DNA of 64,000 nucleotides from Moritella viscosa (GCA_000953735.1 LN554852.1:4413846-4477845), one strand, 5' to 3'. Positions 40,548-49,855 are shown, counted from the stretch's first letter. The notes: generated by a model from the sequence alone, not told the origin. Translations and numbers: made by a program.

Positions 40548-40878
40548 TCCCTTTTTCTTGATCTGCCCTTAGCTCTCGCACGCCTTTTTTTACCACTACT
40601 TTTACAACATCAACTGATTTGTTATAAATTTCATTACCATCCCGATCATAAACAATAAAAGCGGATAAACCCTCTTCTAATGCAAATATCACAACCTTCT
40701 GATGATTAATCACTTTATAATTAATGACTTCAGGTATAGAAACGAAGATAGTGGCAACGTCTGAACTAAAATTAATCGTTTTAGCATTGCCCGGATGTAA
40801 TCGGATCATTCCGACAGCAAAGGCGGTTGAACTTATAGACAATAATAAGACGGCAAAGACAGGTTTTAATAATTTCAT
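40534..40878 (-). CDS. Stand-alone secretin N-domain protein in the Tad operon
   Basis: A 114-residue protein with signal peptide (VFAVLLLSISSTAFA) and one domain clearly homologous to the first domain of the adjacent secretin: IRLHPGNAKTINFSSDVATIFVS, YKVINHQKVVIFALEEGLSAFIVYD here against INLNTGDAQTVMLDTSAATVFMS, YKMIDDSKVVIFAKKEGQSTFIVYG there. It is probably an ancient duplication of that domain. It overlaps rcpC by 4 bp upstream and rcpA by 14 bp downstream, so it is a genuine operon member. It might cap, chaperone or extend the secretin ring. Confidence 0.83.
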   Translation of the reverse strand: MKLLKPVFAVLLLSISSTAFAVGMIRLHPGNAKTINFSSDVATIFVSIPEVINYKVINHQKVVIFALEEGLSAFIVYDRDGNEIYNKSVDVVKVVVKKGVRELRADQEKGIGDE

Positions 40879-41702
40879 TTATACATATCCTGTTTAAGTG
40901 AATCCTTCATACCACGAATCTCTCGGACCGATTCACGCCGCTCAGCTTTAATCGCCTCAATCAAAGCTTCAGTACCAATACTGCGAGGGTGAACCCCTTC
41001 AGTGAACGGCATAATATCAATCTGAGCGATCTTCTCTGCAAGCGCCAGAGTCATCGCATCTTCTTTGCCTAGTTCGATAAGCACATTAACTGAATCTGCA
41101 TTCGCCATCGCTTCATTTTCATTTTCATTTTCATTTTCATTATTTAATACTGGTACCGACAACAATTTAATACGGTTAAGCAACATTGTGATCATGAGAT
41201 TTCGGTGGGAACCAAAGCCATCGTCAAAAGTATTGACATCTGGAGAGTTAAAGGTAAATACATCGACAAAATCGCCAACCATCAATGCGTTTGCAAGCAA
41301 TTGTTTTTTATTGACAGTAAGAGGGTAAGCCAGTTTATCACTTGGTAGAACGAAACTGATATAGCGAGGATCACCAGGTAAAACCACGTCATTGCGCGTA
41401 ACCTCTGCACCGATTTCAATTGACTGACTAAATATCGCCTGATGATGAAAAGGCAGAGTTTGTTCACCCAAAAATCCATTGCGGTGTGCTTCACTCTGTG
41501 ACATAACAATGCGCTCAAGCTTATCTTCTGACAGCTGTTCACCTTTATCTAATCCTTCTTTGGCCAGCCAAACATCAACCATGGCTATACCATCAACCTC
41601 ACCAGTACTCGCTGTATCCGCCGGAAACAGCATTATTTTTAATCCCATCAGAGTTACAATCAACCCCATCAAAACAACGAAAAATATGACTTTCTGATTC
41701 AT
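40875..41702 (-). CDS. rcpC: Tad pilus assembly protein RcpC (CpaB)
   Basis: A 275-residue protein with an N-terminal membrane anchor (VIFFVVLMGLIVTLMGLKIML), a SAF-like domain (about 45-105) and the CpaB C-terminal region. A low-complexity linker of alternating Asn and Glu (about residues 187-197) is encoded by a hexanucleotide repeat. RcpC/CpaB is a periplasmic partner of the secretin. The gene starts 23 bp after tadV. Confidence 0.87.
   Translation of the reverse strand: MNQKVIFFVVLMGLIVTLMGLKIMLFPADTASTGEVDGIAMVDVWLAKEGLDKGEQLSEDKLERIVMSQSEAHRNGFLGEQTLPFHHQAIFSQSIEIGAEVTRNDVVLPGDPRYISFVLPSDKLAYPLTVNKKQLLANALMVGDFVDVFTFNSPDVNTFDDGFGSHRNLMITMLLNRIKLLSVPVLNNENENENENEAMANADSVNVLIELGKEDAMTLALAEKIAQIDIMPFTEGVHPRSIGTEALIEAIKAERRESVREIRGMKDSLKQDMYK
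41112..41141 (-). repeat. Hexanucleotide repeat in rcpC encoding an Asn-Glu linker
   Basis: About five copies of TTTTCA on the plus strand, read as (GAAAAT)n in the gene. Because the unit is 6 bp, changes in number alter linker length without breaking the frame. Confidence 0.9.
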
Positions 41703-41725
41703 GCTATGTACCTAAAACTATGTTC

Positions 41726-42157
41726 TTAAACTGACGCAATGACAAAGAAAAGGCCTGACAATGAAATAGCCACGCCATAAGGTATACCCGCATTTTGTTG
41801 CCGCCTAAAAATGTATTGCACTACGCCAAGACAAGTACCTATTAGTGACATAACAAATAGAAATAGAGCCCAGTATTCTGGCTTTATACCCAGTAGGTAA
41901 GCAGCAATTAACTTAATGTCACCAGCGCCACAAACTCGTAATAGAAACAGTCCGAATCCCACCGCCAATGCCAAAGCCGACTGCTGAAGTGAACTAATGT
42001 AAAAGTCACCACTTATCGCTACCGTCAGACATAACAATGCCGTTAATATAACTAAGCCATTAGGCAACCGCCTTACTGTCACATCCATATACGTAGTGCA
42101 GATAAAAAACACAAACAACACAAACAACAGGGCATATAAGCTGATACTAGACACCAT
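41726..42157 (-). CDS. tadV: Prepilin peptidase TadV (CpaA), A24 family
   Basis: A 143-residue membrane protein of the short A24 peptidase type, lacking the methyltransferase domain of PilD. The aspartyl site GxGD occurs in VCGAGDIKLIAAYLLG (about residues 71-86), and the first catalytic Asp fits TYMDVTVRRLPNGLV (about 22-36). It would cut the leader peptides of Flp, TadE and TadF. It lies 12 bp after flp. Confidence 0.9.
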   Translation of the reverse strand: MVSSISLYALLFVLFVFFICTTYMDVTVRRLPNGLVILTALLCLTVAISGDFYISSLQQSALALAVGFGLFLLRVCGAGDIKLIAAYLLGIKPEYWALFLFVMSLIGTCLGVVQYIFRRQQNAGIPYGVAISLSGLFFVIASV

Positions 42158-42169
42158 TAAAACTGTCGC

Positions 42170-42406
42170 TTATGGTGCAGCTTGTGTACCTGCTTGACCA
42201 ATATTTCCTTTAATTTTAGCGATTGCGTCTTTCAGTACATCACCAAACCCATCACTATTAAACGCAGCCAATACCAGCGTAGACACGGCCACGGCGATAA
42301 TTGCATATTCAATGGCCGTAACACCCTTTTCATCTTTAGCAAAAGCACGTAGTTGGCCCTGCATCGAAACATATACACATGCACACATATTATTGAATAA
42401 GTTCAT
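42170..42406 (-). CDS. flp: Flp-type major pilin
   Basis: A 78-residue prepilin. Cleavage after G28 would leave VTAIEYAIIAVAVSTLVLAAF, the Flp hydrophobic segment with the obligatory Glu5-Tyr6 pair, and a mature protein of 50 residues. The leader of 28 residues is long and has two cysteines; Met15 would give a more usual leader, but only the first ATG has a good AGGA ribosome site (8 nt upstream). It is the first gene of the operon and makes the pilus fibre. Confidence 0.93.
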   Translation of the reverse strand: MNLFNNMCACVYVSMQGQLRAFAKDEKGVTAIEYAIIAVAVSTLVLAAFNSDGFGDVLKDAIAKIKGNIGQAGTQAAP

Positions 42407-42603
42407 ATTTTATATCCTGAGTTAATATTGTTGGAACAGAAATAAAGTGTAAATTAAGGTAATGGAACTGTACAATAATCTATATTTATGGAGCCATAAC
42501 AAAATGTAATGCCAATTTAACCTACCTATACAGACATATGAACTACCAAATACTGGGTATTCAGCATATTATCTACAACTAGGTATTTCATAGAAGGTAA
42601 AAA

Positions 42604-42641
42604 AGGCTGATACAGAACGTCTGTATCAGCCATTTTTATTT
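42604..42641. terminator. Bidirectional intrinsic terminator upstream of flp
   Basis: GGCTGATACAG and CTGTATCAGCC with a 5-nt loop, A-run to the left and T-run to the right. It ends the leftward frameshifted small gene (42681-43083) and insulates the flp promoter region (42407-42600), in which I see no unambiguous promoter elements. Confidence 0.85.
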
Positions 42642-42680
42642 GATAGTAAAACGGGAGTAAATAGTCAACGATCGTTACGG

Positions 42681-43083
42681 TTAGAGCCAAGCTACACCAA
42701 CAGGTCTAAGCCAGGTTTTAAAACCACAATTCAATACCTTAGCCTGTATGTCAATCGCGTCGGCATAGGTATATTTATCCGATAATATATATACACGATC
42801 ACCAACTACATTTGCATAAAATTTCAGTTCATCACACTTATACGGCATTGTTGGGTATTGATACCGACATAATCCTGCAAAAAATATGTTGTATTCTTCT
42901 TTATTTTTTATATACCCGACAACTATTTAACGTCGGTTTACTGTCAAGGTTATTATATATATCCATCACCTCTTTAATCGATAAGTTTAACCGAGTCAAA
43001 CCGTTAGAATAACTAAATAGAGGTAAAAACAACAATGTAAACCAGAAAACTTTAATAATGTAGATCCTACATTTAATATTCAA
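42681..43083 (-). pseudogene. Small secreted protein gene, frameshifted
   Basis: The leftward frame from 43083 begins with a signal peptide (VFWFTLLFLPLFSYSNG) and stops at 42901 in an A-rich run (tataaaaaataaag). One base out of register, coding continues NKEEYNIFFAGLCRYQYPTMPYKC.. to a stop at 42681-42683, giving about 133 residues with several cysteines, followed directly by a terminator. The homopolymer site makes a sequencing error a real possibility. I recognise no family. It sits between the Tad operon and the peptidase relics. Confidence 0.65.
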
Positions 43084-43179
43084 CTAACTAATTCTTAATA
43101 CATAATTTAACCCCTTCTAAAACAATAAAATTATATAAATATAATTATGGATACAATTAGTTTTATTTATCAGAATTGA

Positions 43180-43697
43180 CTATAACAAGTCAGGGTTAGG
43201 ATTATCGATTTGCGCAGGACTACTAGCAATAGCCGTTAAGAATACAGTATGTGTAGCAACAACATATTTGCCCTTATCATCTGTAACCATTAGTTCGAAT
43301 TCAAGTATTTCATCACGGGTTATATTACTCGGCGTTTGCACCCATGCTCTTATATAGTCAGAGCTATTAATAAGTACTTCTTTTCCAGCCGTTTGTCTCC
43401 ATCTATACAAAAATCCACTTACTTGTACTACAGACTGACTTGCATTGAGGAAAATCCAGCTACCCGAATTTCATGTAGCTGTGAATAAATACGATCAGAA
43501 GTACCCAGAGCTAATAATTCATCATGAGGCCTATTGATGGGAGTGGAAGTAACGTATTCACTTTGCAACATATCACCGTAACCATCATCACGATGAAAGT
43601 CCGGTAAATCAGCTAATTTATAATTAGACCCGGCAGCTAAAGTCGACTTAGAAACGAATGAAAATATCAAAATCAACTTACTTAAAGCAACATTCAA
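43180..43697 (-). pseudogene. Truncated secreted protein with one PKD-like domain, frameshifted
   Basis: The leftward frame from 43697 has a signal peptide (LSKLILIFSFVSKSTLAAG) and a short mature part. It leaves frame at about 43455-43462 (attcgggtagctgg). One base out of register the sequence reads SWIFLNASQSVVQVSGFLYRWRQTAGKE and joins the second frame ending at 43180. The combined sequence aligns with the first PKD-like repeat of the 24.5-28.0 kb peptidase (AGSWFYLDGRESVVAKGVYAYQ; AWVxTxxxIxxDExLxFxLMVTD). It appears to be a remnant or mini-paralogue without a protease domain. Confidence 0.75.
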
Positions 43698-43925
43698 TTA
43701 TTATAATCTCTAAAAATAAAATATTAACAACCAAAATATTAAACAATATAAGTTTTGTATAATAATTATGTATAGATAATTAATTTTAATAACGTTCAAT
43801 AATAATTAATCTATTCCTTAATAAAATTTAATTATAGTAAAATAATTTTTTATTATTTTACTAATCGTTATTATAAATGCAGAATTTCACGTATATATAT
43901 TTTATTCGTCTACTTGGAATTCATA

Positions 43926-46349
43926 ATGAAAAAAATATTACTCAGTATGATCTGTTTTTTATCCGTACTACCTGTAATCGCTTCTGAGCATGTTGATAGT
44001 AAACTTGTAGATAAAAAAGAAATTTTTTTTGGTTCCCCATCAGAGAAAGGCACTAAACATATCTCAATTATCAGCCAAGATGCTTATGGTCAAAATTTTG
44101 AAGCGACTTTGCACTCAGCCATATTTGCAAAAGTAGTACTGGATGATGGCATTACATACAGCCGTATTCTATTACCTGATGGTGGGGGGAACAAAATACC
44201 AGGTAACCCTAATATTGAAAGTTATTCGCAAATGCTATCGATCCCCAATGATGCAGACATTGAGTTAATCATTGATGAGATACTTTGGTCTGACACATTT
44301 ATCAACACAACGATAGACCCTGTTCAACAGCCTTTTCCTGATGTTGCCCTTATGAATGGTGAGCGTCCCGATGAGCGATTACCATTTATTAAAAATGAAG
44401 ACGCATATATACAGATGGCAGGTAACATAGCTGCCCCAGTTACACTTTTATCTCCAGTTTATATCCGCGGTAAAAAATTTATTACAGCAAGATATCACCC
44501 TATCGACTTCAACCCACTAAACAAAACAGTACGCTTTGCAACAAAAGTTCGTTTCCATTTACAGTATCTTTATCCTGAAATAAAAGGTAATGAGCAAAGA
44601 CGCCAAGACCCCCTCTTAAATGAATTCCCACATAAAGGTAAAGGCAAATCCGGTACAAATAGTAATTTTGAAATAGATACATCATTATCAGCTTCCCAAC
44701 AGGCCGATTATTTGATTATTACCCCACCAGAGTTTATTCATGCGGTAACACCATTAGCAGAATGGAAACGCCAGATGGGTTATCAGGTTTATGTAGCCTC
44801 TACAGATATATCGGGTAATAGCCAAGAAGAAATTAAGGCGTTCATTAAAGATGCTTATGGTAATGGGACCATGACAAGTTATGTATTATTAGTCGGTGAT
44901 CATGAAGATTTACCGGCCTGGGAACAGATTGGTCACTCTTTTCATGGTAAAGACCATAAATGGTATACCGATTTTGAATATAGCTTACTTGACGGTAATG
45001 ATAACTACCCCGATATCGTCATCGGCCGCTTACCTGGTGATACAGCCGATCAGATAACTGCGATGGTCAATAAAACCTTAACATACCAAAAAAAACCAGC
45101 AATCAGTGAGCGTTATAATCATGTCTTATTAGCAGGTCAATTCCAGGACAGCAACAGCGATTTAAAAGCCGATCGCATGTTTATGGAGGATTTGCACCGT
45201 CTAGCCGATTTTCTTGGGCCTGATTATGATTTTTTTGACCAGACAGTAGATCCATTTAATAAAGGTTTTCAGATTCATACAGCGTTAAAGTGGGATTCCG
45301 CAACCAATAAAAACTTAACTTATGGCGGTTGAGGTTATGGCGCAGGCAGAATTCCCCCTCCCGCAATTGTTCCACAAGTGTGGAAAAACCAGGGCATAGG
45401 TGACAGAGATGACATTACAGCCATCATTAATTCCGGAGTCGGATTTGTAATGCATCGCGACCATGGTTATGCCGGAGGTCAAGGTTGGGCAGATCCTCAA
45501 TTTATCAGTTCAGATGTCAGCACGTTAACGAGTAATACGCTTACCCCAGTCGTTTTCAGCCTAAACTGTGCGACAGGCTGGTTTGATGGTAAAGATACAT
45601 TTGCCGAATCTTGGATGCGAAGTGCTAGCGGTGGTTCTGTAGGGTTTACCGGTGCAGCACGTGTCAGTTATTCTGGATATAATGATTTATTTCATATCGG
45701 TATCATGGATACCTTTTGGGACGATTACGATACCAATTGGTCGAGTAAATTATATCCCACATCATGGAAACCAGCCATTGCGTTAAATCGGGCAAAAGAT
45801 CGTGTTTTTACGCACTACACGGCCAATAGCAAAATAGCTGTATTAACAGCTCGTCTATTTAACTGGTACGGCGATCCTGAATTAGAATTACGGACAGCAA
45901 AACCTCAGCAATTATATGCCGACCACGATAAATCACTTACTCAAGGTGAAATAACAACCTTCAATATTACAGTGCGAACTCAAGCTAACCTTATCGAAGG
46001 TGCGCGCGTGGCTTTGGTATTTTCAGATGGCAAGTCTTTGGTAGGTAAAACCAATGCATCTGGTCACATAGTATTTAGTAACATTAAAGCTGAAAAATCC
46101 TTTAAAATTACCATCACAGAGCATAACGGCATACCCTATCAAGCAACTGTTAATATAATACCAGCTGTCACGCCTGTCACACCTGTCACGCCTGTCACAC
46201 CTGTCACACCTGTCACACCTGTCACACCTGTCACACCAGCCAAACCGACCGCTGCAAAATCTGCTGCGTCTATAGACTTTATATTAATTATACTCATGAT
46301 TGCCCTAAATCTAATGCGTAATCAAAAATACTCTAAATCAAAAAGATGA
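43926..46349 (+). pseudogene. Secreted C25 (gingipain-like) peptidase interrupted by TGA, with VTP repeat and sorting-like tail
   Basis: The ATG at 43926 starts a signal peptide (MKKILLSMICFLSVLPVIAS). The frame reads through propeptide and the start of the catalytic domain, meets TGA at 45330-45332 (codon 469), and continues in the same frame to 46349. The paralogue at 24.5-28.0 kb has Trp at this place (GGWAYGSARI versus GG*GYGAGRI), so TGG to TGA is the simplest explanation. The candidate catalytic His (MHRDHGYAGG) and Cys (SLNCATGWFDG) lie after the stop. Beyond an Ig-like domain come about eight Val-Thr-Pro repeats, a hydrophobic helix (FILIILMIALNLM) and a basic tail, resembling a GlyGly-CTERM-type sorting signal without the glycines. 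Full length would be 807 residues. It has no PKD repeats. Confidence 0.85.
46164..46236 (+). repeat. 9-bp tandem repeat encoding Val-Thr-Pro units
   Basis: About eight copies of CCTGTCACA/G in frame, placed between the Ig-like domain and the C-terminal helix of the peptidase. Copy changes would vary the length of the stalk without frameshift. Confidence 0.92.
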
Positions 46350-46993
46350 ACATAAAAATGAATAAAATAATTCTCACCATAGCGTTATTAATAACAACGG
46401 GTACAGCCAATGCTAACAAGGCTCTTGATAACTCTTCCCATTTTGTCGACTTAAAATTAGGTTCGACATCGGTAGCAGAGAACTCCGCGATCGATGTCAA
46501 TGAGCATAATTATAGTTTAGCCGTAGAAAGAACGCACATACTGGCAACATTATCTGATAACCACAGTATTTACTTTGGTGTCAAAAGCGGCTTAGAGCTC
46601 CATAAAAATAGTTTCTATCGTTTTAGCAATTCATCCGTAATACTAAATTTAACAACCTACTCAGCACATGTGGCCCCTGTACTCTACTTCAGTCCGGCTG
46701 AAAGTATAAAATTATTTACCACTCTTGGAATAAGCTACAACATACTACGTACTGAATCTGAGGAAGGGATATTTCCGATGGAAGTAAAAGGCTCCGGTTT
46801 TGGTTATATTGCCAGTTTAGGAGGGAAGTATTCAATCTCTGATAATTTCGATATAGGTATACAATATCAAGTCAATACAGCCAAGCTAAAGTATGATGAG
46901 CTCATTAAAGATATAAATTATCAAGAAAGAAAAAGAATAAGTGATGATTATACATTTTCATCACTTTATATCTCTTTCGGTTACAAATTCTAG
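46346..46993 (+). CDS. Outer-membrane beta-barrel-like protein
   Basis: A 215-residue protein with a signal peptide (KIILTIALLITTGTANA) and alternating-hydrophobicity strands ending in YISFGYKF; a terminal Phe is the usual outer-membrane barrel signal. Strand pairs such as HFVDLKLGSTSV and GFGYIASLGGKYSISDNFDIGIQYQV resemble the OmpW/OmpA-like eight-strand type. Its ATG overlaps the stop of the peptidase (ATGA), so it was probably translated with it. Met at 46358 is an alternative start. The link to the peptidase is positional only. Confidence 0.75.
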   Translation: MNIKMNKIILTIALLITTGTANANKALDNSSHFVDLKLGSTSVAENSAIDVNEHNYSLAVERTHILATLSDNHSIYFGVKSGLELHKNSFYRFSNSSVILNLTTYSAHVAPVLYFSPAESIKLFTTLGISYNILRTESEEGIFPMEVKGSGFGYIASLGGKYSISDNFDIGIQYQVNTAKLKYDELIKDINYQERKRISDDYTFSSLYISFGYKF

Positions 46994-46999
46994 CTTTAA

Positions 47000-48172
47000 T
47001 TAACCCAAGCCTATCGCATAACGTAACGCCTGACGCTTTAAGGGTCCGGCGCGATGTGCAACAGCAAGTCCAACGTTACGCAGTATCTTCGCAGGTGCAG
47101 AGTTATTACTAAATACCGAATAGAACAGATCCATACTGGTTTGCATTAACATGTTATCTGGCTTTCTGCTGCGTTGGTACTGTTTTAATAATGCTTCACT
47201 GTCCCAGGCTTCACCTTCTATCACTGCACTTCTAATTAACTCACATAACACATTCACATCTTTAAAACCGATATTAACGCCCTGTCCTGCCAATGGATTA
47301 ATGGTATGTGCCGCATCACCCAGTAACACCACTCGACCTTTATAATATTGCTGTGCATGACGTCGTGTCAGAGGGAATGAGCCATGATTGGTGATCTCAA
47401 ATCCCCCAATCAGATCAGGAAAATGTTGTTGTACTTCCACTTTAAGTTCAGCATGAGACAGTTTACTTAAATAGTTGATGTGCGCGGTTTGATGATACCA
47501 GACCAACGATGCTTTATGCCCGGGTAACGGTAATAACGCCATTGGTCCCGTTGCCGAAAACTCCTGCCAAGTAACGTCTTGCTGCGGTTGTTCAGTATTA
47601 ATATTAATTAACATGCAGTTTTGGCGATAATCCCAACTGCTAATACCTATATTACTTTGCTGACGAATAATTGAGTTAGCACCATCGGCGGCAAGTACCA
47701 ATTTAGCACGTAGTTTAGCGCCAGAGGTTAACGTAATTTCAGCATATTCACTGCGTTGCTCAAAAGTGGCAACTTTTTCAGGACACATCAACTGTACGTT
47801 ACTGTGACGTTTCATTGCTTCGAGTAAGCCTAACTGAATCACTCGGTTTTCAATAATGTAGCCTAGCTTGTCGTAACCAATATCATTAGCATGGAATTTG
47901 ATCTCGCAGCCACCTTGATCCCACGTTTCTAAACGGCGATAAGGGCAAAGACGCATTTCTCTGATATTAGACCAAGCACCTGTCGCAACAAGTAGTTGCT
48001 GAGAGGCCAGACTGATCGCCGACACACGTAGATCCATCGGTTGATCAAATGAAAAAGCGGGTGGCGCTTGCGCTTCAATTACCGCAATTTTAAGTCCCGA
48101 AGGTGCGAGTAGATTAGCGGTACTTGCACCAACCATTCCGCCACCAACAATAATTACATCAAATTCCTGCAT
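47000..48172 (-). CDS. ubiF: Ubiquinone biosynthesis monooxygenase UbiF
   Basis: A 390-residue FAD-dependent hydroxylase of the UbiH/F/I family. The N-terminal dinucleotide motif VIIVGGGMVGAS, the DG motif LVLAADGANSIIRQQ, and the second FAD motif VVLLGDAAHTINPLAGQGVNIGFKDV are intact. UbiF hydroxylates the benzoquinol ring at C6 in aerobic ubiquinone synthesis. UbiF is chosen over UbiH and UbiI because it is divergent from miaB, the E. coli arrangement. In E. coli the Gln/Met/Leu tRNA cluster lies next to ubiF; here the two are 24.5 kb apart. Confidence 0.88.
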   Translation of the reverse strand: MQEFDVIIVGGGMVGASTANLLAPSGLKIAVIEAQAPPAFSFDQPMDLRVSAISLASQQLLVATGAWSNIREMRLCPYRRLETWDQGGCEIKFHANDIGYDKLGYIIENRVIQLGLLEAMKRHSNVQLMCPEKVATFEQRSEYAEITLTSGAKLRAKLVLAADGANSIIRQQSNIGISSWDYRQNCMLININTEQPQQDVTWQEFSATGPMALLPLPGHKASLVWYHQTAHINYLSKLSHAELKVEVQQHFPDLIGGFEITNHGSFPLTRRHAQQYYKGRVVLLGDAAHTINPLAGQGVNIGFKDVNVLCELIRSAVIEGEAWDSEALLKQYQRSRKPDNMLMQTSMDLFYSVFSNNSAPAKILRNVGLAVAHRAGPLKRQALRYAIGLG

Positions 48173-48396
48173 CGTGCTTCCTGAACCGTTTAAGGGTAAA
48201 TTCTTATCTGAATCAGAATTCTAGCAAGCTTTACGTCGAAATGATTGCTTTGTACTACGAAAATTACAGTAAATTTATACATAGAAGCAGCGATAACGTC
48301 TAGTCAACAGACTATTAAGGCAGTAGAATACGCGATCTTCTGTGTGTTCTCACACAACCCGAATATAGCAATAAATAATAAAGAGCAACGTGGATA

Positions 48397-49824
48397 ATGA
48401 GTAAAAAACTGCACATTAAAACCTGGGGCTGCCAGATGAACGAATACGATTCATCAAAAATGGCAGATTTGTTAAATGCCGAAAATGGTTTTGAACTGAC
48501 TGATAACCCAGAGGAAGCGGATGTTCTTCTATTAAATACCTGTTCTATCAGAGAGAAAGCGCAAGAAAAAGTATTTCACCAACTGGGTCGCTGGAAAAAG
48601 CTAAAGAAACGCAATCCGAAATTAGTGATTGGTGTTGGTGGCTGCGTAGCATCACAAGAAGGTGCTGAGATTCAAAAACGTGCACCCATTGTAAACTTGG
48701 TATTTGGTCCGCAGACTTTACACCGCTTACCTGAAATGATTACAGATGCACAAGCCGGTAAAAAAGGCCTTGTTGATGTCAGCTTCCCTGAAATCGAAAA
48801 GTTTGATCGTTTACCAGAGCCTCGTGCCGAAGGTGTATCAGCATTCGTATCGATCATGGAAGGCTGTTCAAAATACTGTACATTCTGCGTTGTGCCATAT
48901 ACACGTGGTGAAGAAGTAAGCCGTCCTCTTGATGATATTTTATATGAAATTGCACAGCTGGCAGAGCAAGGTGTACGTGAAGTAAACCTACTTGGTCAAA
49001 ATGCCAATGCTTACCGTGGTGACATGCACGAAGGTGACATGTGTTCATTCGCTGACTTATTACGTTATGTCGCTGCGATTGATGGTATCGACCGTATCCG
49101 TTATACCACCAGTCACCCTATTGAGTTCACCAGCGATATTGTTGAAGTATATAAAGATACGCCGGAAGTGGTGTCACACTTACATTTACCAGTGCAGTCA
49201 GGTTCAGATCGTATTTTAACCTTGATGAAACGTGCGCACACAGCATTAGAATATAAATCATTGATCCGAAAACTGCGTAAAGCTCGTCCAGGTTTAGTGA
49301 TGAGTTCAGACTTCATTATCGGTTTTCCAGGTGAAAGCCAACAAGATTTCGCAGATACAATGAAACTAATTGAAGACATTGAATACGATATTAGCTTCAG
49401 CTTCATCTACAGTGCGCGTCCTGGAACACCAGCTGCAGATTTACCAGATGACGTCTCGCTAGAAGAGAAAAAACAACGTTTAAGTATTTTACAAACACGT
49501 ATTAGCCAAATGTCACAAAAAATTGGCCGTAATATGGTAAATACAACGCAGCGTATTCTAGTTGAAGGTCCATCGAAGAAAAATATCATGGAACTGACTG
49601 GCCGTACCGAAAACAACCGTGTTGTTAACTTCGAAGGTTCACCAGATCTAATCGGTACGTTTGTAGATGTAGATATTGTTGATGTATTCCCGAACTCTAT
49701 TCGCGGTGTGTTCATCCGTGGCGAAAATGAGATGGGTCTACGTACAGCTGTTAAACCAAGCGAAATCTTGGCACGTGCGACCAATCAGCCCAATGAGCTA
49801 GGTGTTGCTAAGTTCAACCCATAA
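48397..49824 (+). CDS. miaB: tRNA-2-methylthio-N6-dimethylallyladenosine synthase MiaB
   Basis: A 475-residue radical-SAM methylthiotransferase that adds the 2-methylthio group to i6A37 of tRNAs reading UNN codons. The N-terminal UPF0004 domain has [15 protein letters not shown] and NTCSIREKA with its cluster cysteines. The radical-SAM triad is C157, C161, C164 in [11 protein letters not shown]-terminal TRAM domain (about 380-445) binds RNA. It is divergent from ubiF and heads miaB-ybeZ-ybeY-corC-lnt. Confidence 0.97.
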   Translation: MSKKLHIKTWGCQMNEYDSSKMADLLNAENGFELTDNPEEADVLLLNTCSIREKAQEKVFHQLGRWKKLKKRNPKLVIGVGGCVASQEGAEIQKRAPIVNLVFGPQTLHRLPEMITDAQAGKKGLVDVSFPEIEKFDRLPEPRAEGVSAFVSIMEGCSKYCTFCVVPYTRGEEVSRPLDDILYEIAQLAEQGVREVNLLGQNANAYRGDMHEGDMCSFADLLRYVAAIDGIDRIRYTTSHPIEFTSDIVEVYKDTPEVVSHLHLPVQSGSDRILTLMKRAHTALEYKSLIRKLRKARPGLVMSSDFIIGFPGESQQDFADTMKLIEDIEYDISFSFIYSARPGTPAADLPDDVSLEEKKQRLSILQTRISQMSQKIGRNMVNTTQRILVEGPSKKNIMELTGRTENNRVVNFEGSPDLIGTFVDVDIVDVFPNSIRGVFIRGENEMGLRTAVKPSEILARATNQPNELGVAKFNP

Positions 49825-49855
49825 GAGATAGACTAAGAGCCATTAATGACCCTTA

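Noticed and set aside
45330-45332. TGA as a selenocysteine codon in the second peptidase
   Set aside because: The paralogue has Trp, not Cys, at this position, the site is not catalytic, and no clear SECIS-like hairpin was recognised after it.
22444-46999. Prophage or classical integrative element
   Set aside because: No integrase, transposase, phage structural gene or att-like duplication of the tRNA 3' end was found; only a positional argument for insertion remains.
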